Of a stretch of DNA of 64,000 nt, positions 50,339-59,895 are shown in pieces. The notes below the pieces were generated by a model. The model saw only the letters and a list, made by a program, of their open reading frames with translations. It made no database searches and was not told where the DNA came from. The stretch comes from Acidimicrobiales bacterium (GTDB taxonomy: Bacteria; Actinomycetota; Acidimicrobiia; Acidimicrobiales; JAVJTC01). The position numbers and the translations under genes were made by a program. The DNA is taken from assembly GCA_040219085.1 (NCBI GenBank), contig JAVJTC010000007.1, forward strand, positions 84,426 to 148,425, given 5' to 3'. Position 1 is the stretch's first letter. The number at the start of each line of letters is the position of its first letter.

Positions 50339-51721
50339 TCACCGGCCAGTGCGGCCAGGTGCGTTGGCGGCGGTCACGGCCATCCGGGCCGCCGTGCGTC
50401 CCTGGTCGATACAGGCCGGTACGCCGATGCCACGGTAGGACGCCCCGGCGGTGAAAACGCGCTCACGCGAGAGGGCTTCCTCGATGCGGATCACCCGTTC
50501 GGCGTGGCCCGGTGCGTACTGGGGGAACGAGTTCGGCCAGCGGGAGACGCGCACGTCGTCTGGTTCGGCTGCGATGCGCATGATGATGGCCAGGTCGTTG
50601 CGGGCGACCCGGATGAGTCGGGCGTCGTCGGCGGATGCGATCTCGTCGTCACCGGCCCGCCCGACCGATGCCCGCAACACGACATGACCGCCGCCGATGT
50701 GGTCCCACTTCGACGACGTCCACGAGCAGGCGGTGATGGTGTGCGGTGATCCCGCGGGGACGAGGAAGCCCGATCCGTCCAGGCTGATCGGCACCTCTCT
50801 CGGTTCGTACACGAGCGTGATGAACGCCACCGACGTCGTCTCGATGGCCCGCAGTTCGGCGGCCGCCGCGGCCGCCCAGGGCTCCACGAGGTCGGCCGCC
50901 GGCGCGGCTTCGGTTGCGAGCACCACCGCGTCGGCGTACTCGGTGCCCTCGGCGGTCTCCACTGCGATCCGGTCCCCCTCGGGGGTGATCGACCCCACCC
51001 TCGAACGCAGCCTCAGGCGGCTACCCAGCCGGTCGGCGATCGTGTCGACCAGTGACCCCATCCCCCGACGGGGGGCGTAGAAAACCGGGTCGTCCGGTGA
51101 GGCGCCGGCCTTCGCCCGCCCGAGTTCGAGACCGCGTACGAGGCTCGCGTGGGCCCGTGCAGCCGAGGCGATCTGGGGGACGGCTTCCAGCCCGAGACGG
51201 TCGACGTCGCCGGCGGCGATCGATCCGATCAGTGGAGCGACGAGCCGTTCGAAGATCTCGTCGCCGAGGCGGCGACGGATGAGCGAGCCGAGGGTGTCGG
51301 TGGCCCGCACCGGGTCGACGTCGCGCCCGAGGTCCGAGCGCAGGGCCGCGACCGCGGCGTCCGAGACGATGCCGGATGCCGCCAGGGCATCGGGGTCCAG
51401 CGGAACGCCGAGGATCTGGGGGTGAGGGAGAGGCTGGAGGCGCCCGTCGAGCCAGATCTGCGCATTGCCACGGGCCGGGGCGACGAGTTCGGTCTCGAGG
51501 CCCAGCTCGCGACACAGGTTCACGGCGGCCGGTACCCGGGCGAGGAACGCGTCGGCGGCCTCGTCCACGGCGATGCCCGCGACCGACGAGGTGTGGATCT
51601 TCCCGCCGGGCCGATCCGCGGCCTCGTGGACGGTCAGGGTCGCGTCCGGCTGATGGCGGCGGATCTCCCATCCGGCCGCGAGTCCGGCCATCCCGGCACC
51701 GACGACGACGATGTGGCTCAC
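50339..51721 (-). CDS. hemY: Protoporphyrinogen/coproporphyrinogen oxidase (HemY type)
   Basis: This 460-residue FAD enzyme oxidises a porphyrinogen to the porphyrin in late heme synthesis. In actinobacteria the HemY type usually acts on coproporphyrinogen III. Visible features are the N-terminal FAD motif VVGAGMAGLAAGWEI (5-19), ADRPGGKIHT, the family segment FYAPRRGMGSLVDTIA (about 235-250) and the C-terminal FTAGASYRGIGVPACIDQG. The start is GTG 51721, overlapping the hemE stop as GTGA. The frame stays open upstream through hemE without meaning. Confidence 0.94.
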   Translation of the reverse strand: MSHIVVVGAGMAGLAAGWEIRRHQPDATLTVHEAADRPGGKIHTSSVAGIAVDEAADAFLARVPAAVNLCRELGLETELVAPARGNAQIWLDGRLQPLPHPQILGVPLDPDALAASGIVSDAAVAALRSDLGRDVDPVRATDTLGSLIRRRLGDEIFERLVAPLIGSIAAGDVDRLGLEAVPQIASAARAHASLVRGLELGRAKAGASPDDPVFYAPRRGMGSLVDTIADRLGSRLRLRSRVGSITPEGDRIAVETAEGTEYADAVVLATEAAPAADLVEPWAAAAAAELRAIETTSVAFITLVYEPREVPISLDGSGFLVPAGSPHTITACSWTSSKWDHIGGGHVVLRASVGRAGDDEIASADDARLIRVARNDLAIIMRIAAEPDDVRVSRWPNSFPQYAPGHAERVIRIEEALSRERVFTAGASYRGIGVPACIDQGRTAARMAVTAANAPGRTGR

Positions 51722-52791
51722 GGGGCCGCGGCGGTCTCCGGCACGCCGTCGGCGCGCCCCTCGGCGTGGACCAGCTCGACCACGCGCTCGAGCACGGACG
51801 GGTCCGTGTCGGGCAGGACGCCGTGTCCGAGGTTGAAGATGTGGCCCGGATGGCCGCCGTTGCGGGCCAGCACGTCGCGCACCGCCGCCTCGACCGCATC
51901 CCACGGCGCGAAGCACGCCGCCGGGTCCAGGTTGCCCTGCAGTGTCACCTCGTGGTCGATGCGGGCGCGGGCGACGTCGAGGGGGACCCGCCAGTCCACG
52001 CCCACCACGTCCACGCCGGGGAGCGCCATCGCCGACAGCAGTTCCCCGGTGCCGACGCCGAAGTGCACGACGGGAACGCCCAGGTCCGCCACGGCGTCGA
52101 CGACCCTGCGCGTGGCGTCGATGACGTACCGCTCGTAGACGGGCGGCGACAGCGCGCCCGCCCAGCTGTCGAAGATCTGCACGGCGGAGGCACCGGCGGC
52201 CACCTGGGAGCGCAACGAGGTGATGACGAGGTCGGCCAGGCGGTCCAGCAGGTCGGACCACAGCGCCGTGTCGCCGAGCATCATCGCCTTCGTCTTCGTG
52301 TACGTGCGGCTGGGTCGACCCTCGATCAGATAGCTCGCGAGGGTGAACGGGGCCCCCGCGAAGCCGATGAGGGGGACGTCGAGCGCGTCGACCACGTTGC
52401 GTACCGTCTCCAGGACGGCGGGTGTGTCCACGTCCGGCTCGAGCGGGCGTAGCCGCTCGAGGTCCGCGCGGCGCGCGAAGGGGACCTCCGCCACGGGTCC
52501 GACGCCGGGCACGACGTCGATGCCGAAACCGACCGCGTGGATCGGGACGACGATGTCCGAGTAGAGGATCGCCGCGTCCACGCCGTAGCGGTGCACGGGC
52601 TGGAGCGTGATCTCGGTGGCGCGGTCCGCGTCGGCGATCGCGTCGAGGATCGAGCCTTCCCCCCGGACCGCGTGGTACTCGGGCAGCGAGCGGCCCGCCT
52701 GGCGCATGAACCACACGGGTACGCGGTCGCCGGGTTCACGGCGACAGGCCCGAAGGTACGCGGAATCGGGGTACGTCTTGGGTTGCGCCAC
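51718..52791 (-). CDS. hemE: Uroporphyrinogen decarboxylase
   Basis: The 357-residue enzyme converts uroporphyrinogen III to coproporphyrinogen III. The signature RVPVWFMRQAGRSLPEY (about 22-38), the AILYSDIV segment with its catalytic aspartate, GFAGAPFTLASYLIEG and FNLGHGVLPDTDP are present. GTG 52791 is chosen because TAGCGT (52799-52804 on the minus strand) lies seven bases upstream. A longer reading to 52836 would include the promoter. It leads the hemE-hemY-selenoprotein operon. Confidence 0.95.
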   Translation of the reverse strand: MAQPKTYPDSAYLRACRREPGDRVPVWFMRQAGRSLPEYHAVRGEGSILDAIADADRATEITLQPVHRYGVDAAILYSDIVVPIHAVGFGIDVVPGVGPVAEVPFARRADLERLRPLEPDVDTPAVLETVRNVVDALDVPLIGFAGAPFTLASYLIEGRPSRTYTKTKAMMLGDTALWSDLLDRLADLVITSLRSQVAAGASAVQIFDSWAGALSPPVYERYVIDATRRVVDAVADLGVPVVHFGVGTGELLSAMALPGVDVVGVDWRVPLDVARARIDHEVTLQGNLDPAACFAPWDAVEAAVRDVLARNGGHPGHIFNLGHGVLPDTDPSVLERVVELVHAEGRADGVPETAAAP

Positions 52792-52798
52792 GTCGTGA

Positions 52799-52804
52799 AC
52801 GCTA
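52799..52804 (-). promoter_or_regulatory. Leaderless -10 box of hemE
   Basis: TAGCGT on the minus strand ends seven bases before the hemE GTG, so the transcript would start at or near the start codon. A possible weak -35, GTCAGT, lies 16 bases further upstream, inside the start of the divergent small gene's leader. No ribosome site is present. Confidence 0.5.
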
Positions 52805-52828
52805 CCGACCGGACCCCACACTGACCCC

Positions 52829-53092
52829 ATGCGCAAATCGATCGACGACTACCCGTTCGACCCGGCCGACTACCCGCCGTCCTACGAGGAGGAGGACCTC
52901 ACGGCCATCTCGTGGGCCGTCGCCATCGCCGACGACTACGAGGACGCGGAGCCCCGCATCGTGTTGACCGTCGAGGAGGTCGGCCGCGCCGGTTACGGCC
53001 TGGTCGCCCACCTCAGCCCCGGGATCGCCCGCCGGTTGCGTGCGGCCATCCGTGACGGCCTGCGAGAGATCGGCGAGGACCCGGGCACCTGA
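52829..53092 (+). CDS. Small acidic protein of unknown function
   Basis: The 87-residue protein is divergent from hemE, with 37 bases between the starts. It begins MRKSIDDYPFDPADYPPSYEE, is rich in Asp, Glu and Tyr, and ends in an amphipathic basic helix (GIARRLRAAIRDGLREIG). I do not recognise a family. Codon use is like its neighbours, which supports it as a real gene. The position next to hemE is the only hint of function. Confidence 0.6.
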   Translation: MRKSIDDYPFDPADYPPSYEEEDLTAISWAVAIADDYEDAEPRIVLTVEEVGRAGYGLVAHLSPGIARRLRAAIRDGLREIGEDPGT

Positions 53093-53189
53093 CGGCTTCC
53101 CCCAGACACCTCCCGTTGCGCGGAGTGCGGCGATCGGGGTCTGGATACCCTGAAGGACCCCCCGTCGGTACCTCTTCGAGGAGGTAGCC

Positions 53190-55280
53190 ATCCATCCCGA
53201 TTTCGACGCCGAACAGGCCTACATCGACAGCGCCCATGCCCTGCTCGACTCCTCCCGCGAGGTGGCGCTGCGCATGGGTGGCATGGTCGAGGTCGGCGCC
53301 GGTGGAACCCATCAGGCCCGCGTGGAGCGCGAGGCCATCCAGGAGTCGATGCTCGCGCGCCTCGAGGCGCTCGACGTCGGCGACCAGTCCCTGATCTTCG
53401 GACGTATCGACCAGACGCCGGATGCCGGTGCCGGCAGCTACTACATCGGCCGGGTCGCGGTGTGGGACGCCGAACGCGAGCCCGTGGTCGTGGACTGGCG
53501 CGCGCCCGTCGCCGAGCCCTTCTACCGGGCCACCGGTCGGGTCCCGATGGGCCTCGTGCGGCGTCGCCACTTCGCCACCCGCGGCCGCGAGTTGCTCGGT
53601 ATCGAAGACGAGTACTTCGGTGAGGCGGCGCTGGGCCTCGCCGACGACGAGGCCGGCGCCGTCGCTGCGGGCGACGGTCCCGGCTCCACTCAGGGCACCC
53701 GGACCCTGATCCACACTCTCGAGACGGCCCGGACGGGGCGTCTCGGCGACGCCGTCGCCACCATCCAGGCCGAACAGGACGAGGTCATCCGCGCGCCGAT
53801 GCAGGGCGTGTTGATCGTCCAGGGCGGCCCGGGAACGGGCAAGACGGTGGTGTCCCTGCACCGGGCGGCGTACCTGCTCTACACACACCGGTTCCCGCTG
53901 GAGGGCCAGGGCGTTCTCGTGGTGGGTCCCAACCGGCTGTTCCTCACCTACATCGAGCAGGTTCTCCCGTCCCTCGGCGAGGCCGGTGTGGAACTCGCGG
54001 TGCTCGGCGACCTCCTCGGCAAGGCCCGGGTGCGTGACTTCGACCCCGACGACGTCGCCCGGGTCAAGGGAGACGTTGCGATGGCCGACGTGATCGACCG
54101 GGCGGTGCGGGACCGCGAACGTCCGCTGCGCGAGGACCTGGTCATCGGCTACGGCCTGGAACGGATGCGTCTGACGGTTGCCGAGAGCCGTCGGATCGTC
54201 ACGCAGGCCCGGCGTCGGTTCCGCACCCACAACGGTGCGCGCCGCTTCGTCGTGGAGTCGGTCAACGCGGCGCTCGCTGCGTCCGCGCGGTCCGAACCGG
54301 ACCCCGAAGAGGTCGGGGAGCGTCTCGAAGGCCGACTCGAGGTGCGAGAGGCACTCGAGTGGATGTGGCCGGTTCTCACGGCCACCCACCTCCTCCACGA
54401 CCTCTACGGCTCCAAGGCCCTGTTGCGTTCCGCGGCGGGCAGGTTCTTCGAGGAACACGAGTACCTCGCCCTGCACCGTGAGCGCAGCCACGCGGACGAG
54501 GTCGTGTGGACCAACGACGATGTTCCCCTGCTCGACGAGGCGCGCTACATCCTCGGGCCGCGCCCGGGGCGCAAGGAAGCCGACGCCGTCCGCACCTACG
54601 GCCACATCGTCGTCGACGAGGTCCAGGACCTCTCGCCGATGCAGTTGCGCATGCTGGCGCGTCGTTCGCTCAACGGTTCCATGACGCTGGTGGGCGACAT
54701 CGCGCAGGCGACGAGCGCGTGGGCCCACGACGACTGGGACACGATTCTCGAGTACCTGCCGAGTCGCCACGAGCCCCGTCTGCGGGAGTTGACCGTCGGC
54801 TACCGGCTGCCGGGCCCGACGATGGACCTCGCGGCGAAGGTGCTGGCCGAGGCGGCCCCCCAGCTCACCGCTCCCGTGCCGGTGCGCCGTCGCGGTGACG
54901 AGCCGGTGTTCGTCGAGACGGGCCCCGACGGTGTTCTCGACGCGATCGTCGACGCCGTGCGCGCGGAACGCGACGAGGTGGGCACGGGCAACGTGGCCGT
55001 GATAGCGCTGCGGGACCAGGTGACGGCGATCGGCGACGCCCTGACCGCGGCGGGGATACCGAGCGGGGTCGCCTATCACGGTGCGCTCGACATGCAGGTC
55101 TCGGTGGTCCCCGTGCGCATGGTGAAGGGCCTCGAGGTGGACTCGGCGGTCGTCGTCGAGCCCGCCCGGATCGTCTCGGAGGTGGCCGCGGGGATGAGGT
55201 CCCTGTACGTCGCGATCACCCGAGCCACCAAGCGGCTGACGATCGTGCACTCCGAACCGCTGCCAGAGGCTCTGCGCTGA
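53190..55280 (+). CDS. HelD-like UvrD-family ATPase/helicase with probable ATC start
   Basis: The protein (696 residues if begun at ATC 53190) is a superfamily 1 ATPase of the HelD/HelR type, which removes stalled RNA polymerase or rescues it. Walker A GPGTGKTVVSLHR (213-225), the HIVVDEVQDLSPMQ Walker B and the C-terminal YVAITRATKRLTI are present. Homologous N-termini usually read MHPDFxAEQAY; here the codons for HPDFDAEQAYIDSAH follow ATC, with GAGGAGG five bases upstream. No ATG, GTG or TTG exists in frame between the stop at 53151 and GTG 53262, which would delete the N-terminal helical region. Confidence 0.88.
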   Translation: MHPDFDAEQAYIDSAHALLDSSREVALRMGGMVEVGAGGTHQARVEREAIQESMLARLEALDVGDQSLIFGRIDQTPDAGAGSYYIGRVAVWDAEREPVVVDWRAPVAEPFYRATGRVPMGLVRRRHFATRGRELLGIEDEYFGEAALGLADDEAGAVAAGDGPGSTQGTRTLIHTLETARTGRLGDAVATIQAEQDEVIRAPMQGVLIVQGGPGTGKTVVSLHRAAYLLYTHRFPLEGQGVLVVGPNRLFLTYIEQVLPSLGEAGVELAVLGDLLGKARVRDFDPDDVARVKGDVAMADVIDRAVRDRERPLREDLVIGYGLERMRLTVAESRRIVTQARRRFRTHNGARRFVVESVNAALAASARSEPDPEEVGERLEGRLEVREALEWMWPVLTATHLLHDLYGSKALLRSAAGRFFEEHEYLALHRERSHADEVVWTNDDVPLLDEARYILGPRPGRKEADAVRTYGHIVVDEVQDLSPMQLRMLARRSLNGSMTLVGDIAQATSAWAHDDWDTILEYLPSRHEPRLRELTVGYRLPGPTMDLAAKVLAEAAPQLTAPVPVRRRGDEPVFVETGPDGVLDAIVDAVRAERDEVGTGNVAVIALRDQVTAIGDALTAAGIPSGVAYHGALDMQVSVVPVRMVKGLEVDSAVVVEPARIVSEVAAGMRSLYVAITRATKRLTIVHSEPLPEALR

Positions 55281-55295
55281 GCGGCCCGGTGGTCC

Positions 55296-55301
55296 TAGGG
55301 T
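55296..55301 (+). promoter_or_regulatory. Leaderless -10 box of lhr
   Basis: TAGGGT ends seven bases before the GTG start of lhr at 55309 and lies just after the HelD-like gene stop. There is no ribosome site, so a leaderless transcript is likely. No convincing -35 is visible upstream. Confidence 0.45.
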
Positions 55302-55308
55302 CGCAGCG

Positions 55309-58300
55309 GTGAGTACCACCGCGGCCGCGGACGCGGCCGTCCTCGACCGGTTCAGCGACCCGGTCCGCACCTGGTTCACTACCACCTTCGGCACGCCGAC
55401 GCCGCCGCAGTCCGGTGGATGGGGCCCGATCGCGGATGGCGACCACACGCTCATCTGCGCGCCGACGGGGTCCGGCAAGACGCTCGCCGCGTTCTTGTGG
55501 GGTATCGACCGTCTCGTCGCCGAGCCGCGTCCCGAGGCGGGCACGAGGGTTCTGTACATCTCGCCTCTGCGGGCGCTCGCGGTGGACATCGACAAGAACC
55601 TGCGCGGTCCGCTCACCGGCATCGCGCTGGCGGCCGAGCGGACCGGCACGCCGGTCACCGTGCCGACGGTGGGCATCCGTACCGGCGACACGCCGGCCGA
55701 CGAACGGCGGCGGCTCAAGCGCCACCCACCCGACGTCCTGATCACGACGCCCGAGTCGCTGTACCTGATGCTCACGTCGCAGGCCCGCGAGACGCTCGCG
55801 CACGTCGAGCACGTGATCATCGACGAGATCCATGCCGTCGCGGCCACCAAGCGCGGCGCCCATCTGGCGCTGACCCTCGAGCGGCTCGCCGAGGTCTGTG
55901 AGAAACCCCCGCAGAGGATCGGGCTGTCCGCGACGCAACGCCCTCTGTCGGAGATCGCCCGGTTCCTCGGCGGGCGTGACGACGACGGCCGGTGGCGGCC
56001 CGTGACGATCGTCGACGAGGGATCGGCCAAACAGCTCGAGGTGGAGATCGTCGTGCCCATCGAGGACATGGCGAGCCTCGGGACCTTCGTGGAGGAGCCG
56101 ACGTCGGGGCCGGCGGCCGCGGGTCCGGTGCGGCGCAGCATCTGGCCGTCGATGCACCCGATGCTGCTGGAGTTGATCGAGTCGCACCGTTCGACCCTCG
56201 TCTTCGTGAACTCGCGTCGGCTGGCGGAGCGCCTCGCCACCCGCCTGAACGAGTTGGCGCTGGACGGCGAGTCCCGGGGCGGCGAGTCCGACGGGACCTC
56301 ACCGCAGGGTCCGCCTCTCGTCAAGGCCCACCACGGGTCGTTGAGCCGCCCGCAGCGCCTGTTGATAGAGGACGAGCTCAAGCGGGGTGAGCTCAAGGCG
56401 CTGGTGGCCACGAGCTCGCTGGAGCTGGGTATCGACATGGGTGCGGTCGACCTCGTCGTGCAGGTCGAATCGCCCGGAGCGGTGTCACGGGGTATGCAGC
56501 GCATCGGCCGGGCCGGTCACCAGGTGGGCGCGCCGAGCCGGGGGAAGATCTTCCCGAAGCACCGCGCCGATCTGCTCGAGGCGGCCGTCGTCGTCGAGCG
56601 GATGCTCGACGGCCGGATCGAACACACCCGGTACCTGCGCAACCCCCTCGACGTCCTCGCCCAGCAGATGGTCGCGATGTGCGCGATGGACGACTGGCCG
56701 GTCGCCGACATGATGCGCGTCGTGCGCCGCTCGGCGAGCTTCGCCGAGTTGACCGACGACGTCTTCCGCAACGTCGTCGAGATGCTGGCCGGGAGGTACC
56801 CGTCGGAGTCGTTCTCGGAGTTGCGACCGCGCATCGTGTGGGACCGGGTGGCCGATGTCCTGCGTGGCCGTTCGGGTGCGCAACGCCTGGCGGTGACCAA
56901 CGCCGGGACCATCCCGGACCGGGGGCTGTTCGGGGTGTTCCTGCCCGACGGCACGCGGGTCGGTGAGCTCGACGAGGAGATGGTCTACGAGTCCCGACCG
57001 GGCGAGACGTTCCTCCTGGGCGCGTCCACCTGGCGGATCGAGGACATCTCCTACGAGCGGGTCGTGGTCACCCCGGCGCCGGGGGAGCCGGGGAGGATGC
57101 CGTTCTGGCACGGCGACGGTCCCGGGCGTCCCTTCGAGCTGGGTCGTGCCCTCGGTGAGTTCACGAGGGAGCTGCGGGAGCGCCCCGATGCCATCGAGCA
57201 TCTGCGGGAGTCCGTCGGCCTCGACGACCGGGCCGCGGTCAACCTCGTCCAGTACCTCTCCGACCAGGCCGAGGCCACGGGAGTGGTCCCCGACGACCGC
57301 ACGATCGTCGTGGAGCGGTTCCGTGACGAGATCGGCGACTGGCGGGTCTGCATCCACTCTCCCTTCGGTGCGCAGGTCCACGCCCCGGGGGGGGTGGCGC
57401 TGCGGGCGCGTCTCGCCGACGAGTGGGGCGTCGACGTGGAGATGATGTGGAGCGACGACGGCATCGTCGTTCGCCTCCCCGAGGCCGTGGACGACATGCC
57501 TGTGGACGAGTTGCTCATCGATCCCGACGAGCTGACGGAGTTGCTCGTCACACACCTTCCTTCGACGGCGCTCTTCGCGGCCCGCTTCCGTGAATGTGCC
57601 GGACGGGCGCTGCTCCTGCCCCGCCGCCGCCCGGATCAGCGCACCCCGCTGTGGCAGCAGCGCCAGCGCGCCGCGGACCTTCTGCGGGCGGCCGCGCCGC
57701 ACCCGGACTTCCCGATCCTGTTGGAGACCACCCGGGAGTGCCTCGACGACGTGTTCGACGTCCCCGCGCTCCGCCAGCTGCTGCGTGACCTGCGCAGCCG
57801 GGCCGTGCGCGTGGTGTCGGTGGAGACGGCCAAGGCCTCGCCGTTCGCGCAGAGCCTCCTGTTCGGCTGGATCGCCGTCTACATGTACGAGGGGGACGCT
57901 CCTCTCGCGGAGCGTCGGGCCGCTGCGCTCGCCCTGGACCGGGACCTCCTCGCGGAGCTGTTGGGCTCGGAGGAACTGCGCGAGCTGATCGACGGTGACG
58001 TCCTGGCCGCGCTCGAGGCGGAGTTGCAACGACTCGTCGAAGGTCGCCGTGCCCGCGACGGCGACGAGGTCCACGATCTGGTCCGGGTGCTGGGACCGCT
58101 GACCGTCGAGGAGTTGACCGCCCGCTGCGTCGACGACCTCGACGTGGCGGCGACAGTGTCGGATCTCATCGAGCAGCGCCGGCTCATCGAGGTCGCGATA
58201 GCCGACGAGCCGCGGGTGGCCGCAGCCGAGGACGCCGCCCGTCTCCGTGACGCCCTCGGGGTCGCCCTCCCCGTCGGTCTGCCGGCGGTCTTCACCGAGC

Positions 58301-59895
58301 CCGTTCTGCGGCCGCTGGAGGACCTCGTCGCCCGGCACGCCCGGACCCACGGTCCGTTCACGACCGCCGACGTCGCGCGTCGCCTCGCCGTGTCGGTCGA
58401 GCGGGCAGCCGAGGCGCTGGAGGCCATTGAGTCCGACGGGCGGCTCGTGCGGGGCGAGTTCCGCCCCGACGGTCACGAACGCGAGTGGTGCGACGGCGAC
58501 GTGCTGCGGTCGCTGCGCCGTCGGTCCCTGGCGGCGCTGCGGCGCGAGGTGGAGCCCACCGACGCGGCCGCGTACGCGCGATTCGCGCCCCTGTGGCAGG
58601 GGGTCGGCGGTCGCCGCCGGGGGATCGACGCGGTCGTGGAGGCGCTGACCACCCTGTCGGGAGCGGCGCTGCCGGCGTCGGTATTCGAGGATGACATCCT
58701 CGCCGCCCGGGTGGCGGGCTACCAGCGTTCTGACCTCGACGCGCTGTGCACGTCGGGAGAGGTCGTGTGGGTCGGAGCGGGTCCCATCGGCGCCACTGAC
58801 GGGCGGCTCCGGCTGGTGTTCCGGGACCAGGCACCCCTCCTCGTGCCACCGTCCGGTGACGACGCCCCCGAGGGTCCGGTCCACGACGCGATCCGCGGAC
58901 ACCTGGAGGGCCGGGGTGCGTCGTTCTGGGCCGACCTCCTCGCCGCGGTTGCGGCCGCCGGTGCGGGATACGGCGAGGAGGAGGTTCTCGCCGCCCTGTG
59001 GGATCTCGTGTGGTCCGGTGAGGTCACGAACGATTCGCTCGCGCCCGTCCGGACGTTCGTGGCGGCACGGTCGAAGCGGGCGGCGCCGGCGCGCAAGGGT
59101 CGCCCCCGTCCGGGCCGCCTCCGGGCGACGGGACCACCGGCGGCGGCCGGACGGTGGTCACTGGTGGCCCCGCTGCTCGAACCACGGCCCACTGCGACCG
59201 AGATCGCCCACGCCCGCGCGTCCCAGCTCCTGGAGCGCTACGGCGTGCTCACCCGTGAGGCGGCGCTGGCTGAGGGGGCCCAGGGAGGTTTCGCCGGCGT
59301 CTATCCCGTTCTCAAGGCGCTGGAGGAGCAGGGGAAGGTCCGGCGCGGCTATTTCGTGGAGGGGCTGGGGGCGGCCCAGTTCGCGTTGCCGGGGGCGGTG
59401 GAGCGTCTGCGGTCCCAACGCCGGGACGCAACCGGTGTCCCGGACCGACCCGCCGATCCCCCCACTCCGGGGATGTGGGACGAGGCGGACGCCGACGGCG
59501 ACCCCGCTGCCACCGCGGACGCAGCAGTGACGGTCTTGGCGGCCACCGACACCGCCCAGCCCTACGGGGCCGCCCTGGACTGGCCCGAGACACAGGGGCG
59601 GCCCGCCCGCAGCGCCGGATCGCAGGTGGTCCTCGTCGACGGCGAGCCCGCGGTGCTGTTGGAGCGGGGCGCCCGCAGTCTCGTCACGTTCCCGGCGTCG
59701 GCTGGTGACGACCGCTGGGCCGCCGCGCTGGCGCAACTCGTCGACCGGGGCCGCATCCGCCGGATCGAGATCGCGAAGGTCGACGGGGAGACCCTCACCG
59801 CGGAGAGCGCCGTGGCCCCGGCACTCGAGGCCGCCGGGTTCGTCCGCTCCTACCGGGGCTGGGCCTACGCGAGGCGCAGTCGTGCCCGAGGGTGA
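55309..59895 (+). CDS. lhr: Lhr-type ATP-dependent DNA helicase, full length
   Basis: At 1,528 residues this is a full-length actinobacterial-type Lhr: two RecA domains, winged helix, the Lhr beta-barrel domain and a long C-terminal domain. Walker A APTGSGKT (51-58), the Walker B box DEIH (172-175), SLELGIDMGAVDLV and the motif VI region QRIGRAGHQVG are clear. Family members move 3' to 5' on DNA and act in repair of cross-link or oxidative damage. The 3' end overlaps the nei-family gene by 14 bases, a pairing with a DNA glycosylase seen in other actinobacteria. Confidence 0.95.
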   Translation: MSTTAAADAAVLDRFSDPVRTWFTTTFGTPTPPQSGGWGPIADGDHTLICAPTGSGKTLAAFLWGIDRLVAEPRPEAGTRVLYISPLRALAVDIDKNLRGPLTGIALAAERTGTPVTVPTVGIRTGDTPADERRRLKRHPPDVLITTPESLYLMLTSQARETLAHVEHVIIDEIHAVAATKRGAHLALTLERLAEVCEKPPQRIGLSATQRPLSEIARFLGGRDDDGRWRPVTIVDEGSAKQLEVEIVVPIEDMASLGTFVEEPTSGPAAAGPVRRSIWPSMHPMLLELIESHRSTLVFVNSRRLAERLATRLNELALDGESRGGESDGTSPQGPPLVKAHHGSLSRPQRLLIEDELKRGELKALVATSSLELGIDMGAVDLVVQVESPGAVSRGMQRIGRAGHQVGAPSRGKIFPKHRADLLEAAVVVERMLDGRIEHTRYLRNPLDVLAQQMVAMCAMDDWPVADMMRVVRRSASFAELTDDVFRNVVEMLAGRYPSESFSELRPRIVWDRVADVLRGRSGAQRLAVTNAGTIPDRGLFGVFLPDGTRVGELDEEMVYESRPGETFLLGASTWRIEDISYERVVVTPAPGEPGRMPFWHGDGPGRPFELGRALGEFTRELRERPDAIEHLRESVGLDDRAAVNLVQYLSDQAEATGVVPDDRTIVVERFRDEIGDWRVCIHSPFGAQVHAPGGVALRARLADEWGVDVEMMWSDDGIVVRLPEAVDDMPVDELLIDPDELTELLVTHLPSTALFAARFRECAGRALLLPRRRPDQRTPLWQQRQRAADLLRAAAPHPDFPILLETTRECLDDVFDVPALRQLLRDLRSRAVRVVSVETAKASPFAQSLLFGWIAVYMYEGDAPLAERRAAALALDRDLLAELLGSEELRELIDGDVLAALEAELQRLVEGRRARDGDEVHDLVRVLGPLTVEELTARCVDDLDVAATVSDLIEQRRLIEVAIADEPRVAAAEDAARLRDALGVALPVGLPAVFTEPVLRPLEDLVARHARTHGPFTTADVARRLAVSVERAAEALEAIESDGRLVRGEFRPDGHEREWCDGDVLRSLRRRSLAALRREVEPTDAAAYARFAPLWQGVGGRRRGIDAVVEALTTLSGAALPASVFEDDILAARVAGYQRSDLDALCTSGEVVWVGAGPIGATDGRLRLVFRDQAPLLVPPSGDDAPEGPVHDAIRGHLEGRGASFWADLLAAVAAAGAGYGEEEVLAALWDLVWSGEVTNDSLAPVRTFVAARSKRAAPARKGRPRPGRLRATGPPAAAGRWSLVAPLLEPRPTATEIAHARASQLLERYGVLTREAALAEGAQGGFAGVYPVLKALEEQGKVRRGYFVEGLGAAQFALPGAVERLRSQRRDATGVPDRPADPPTPGMWDEADADGDPAATADAAVTVLAATDTAQPYGAALDWPETQGRPARSAGSQVVLVDGEPAVLLERGARSLVTFPASAGDDRWAAALAQLVDRGRIRRIEIAKVDGETLTAESAVAPALEAAGFVRSYRGWAYARRSRARG

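Noticed and set aside
50339..52714. A 791-residue fusion of hemE region and hemY
   Set aside because: The N-terminal part reads hemE in the wrong frame. hemY starts at GTG 51721 in a standard GTGA overlap with the hemE stop.
53013..56504. A 1,163-codon open frame on the minus strand opposite the helicase genes
   Set aside because: It has no family features and mirrors the codon structure of the HelD-like and lhr genes.
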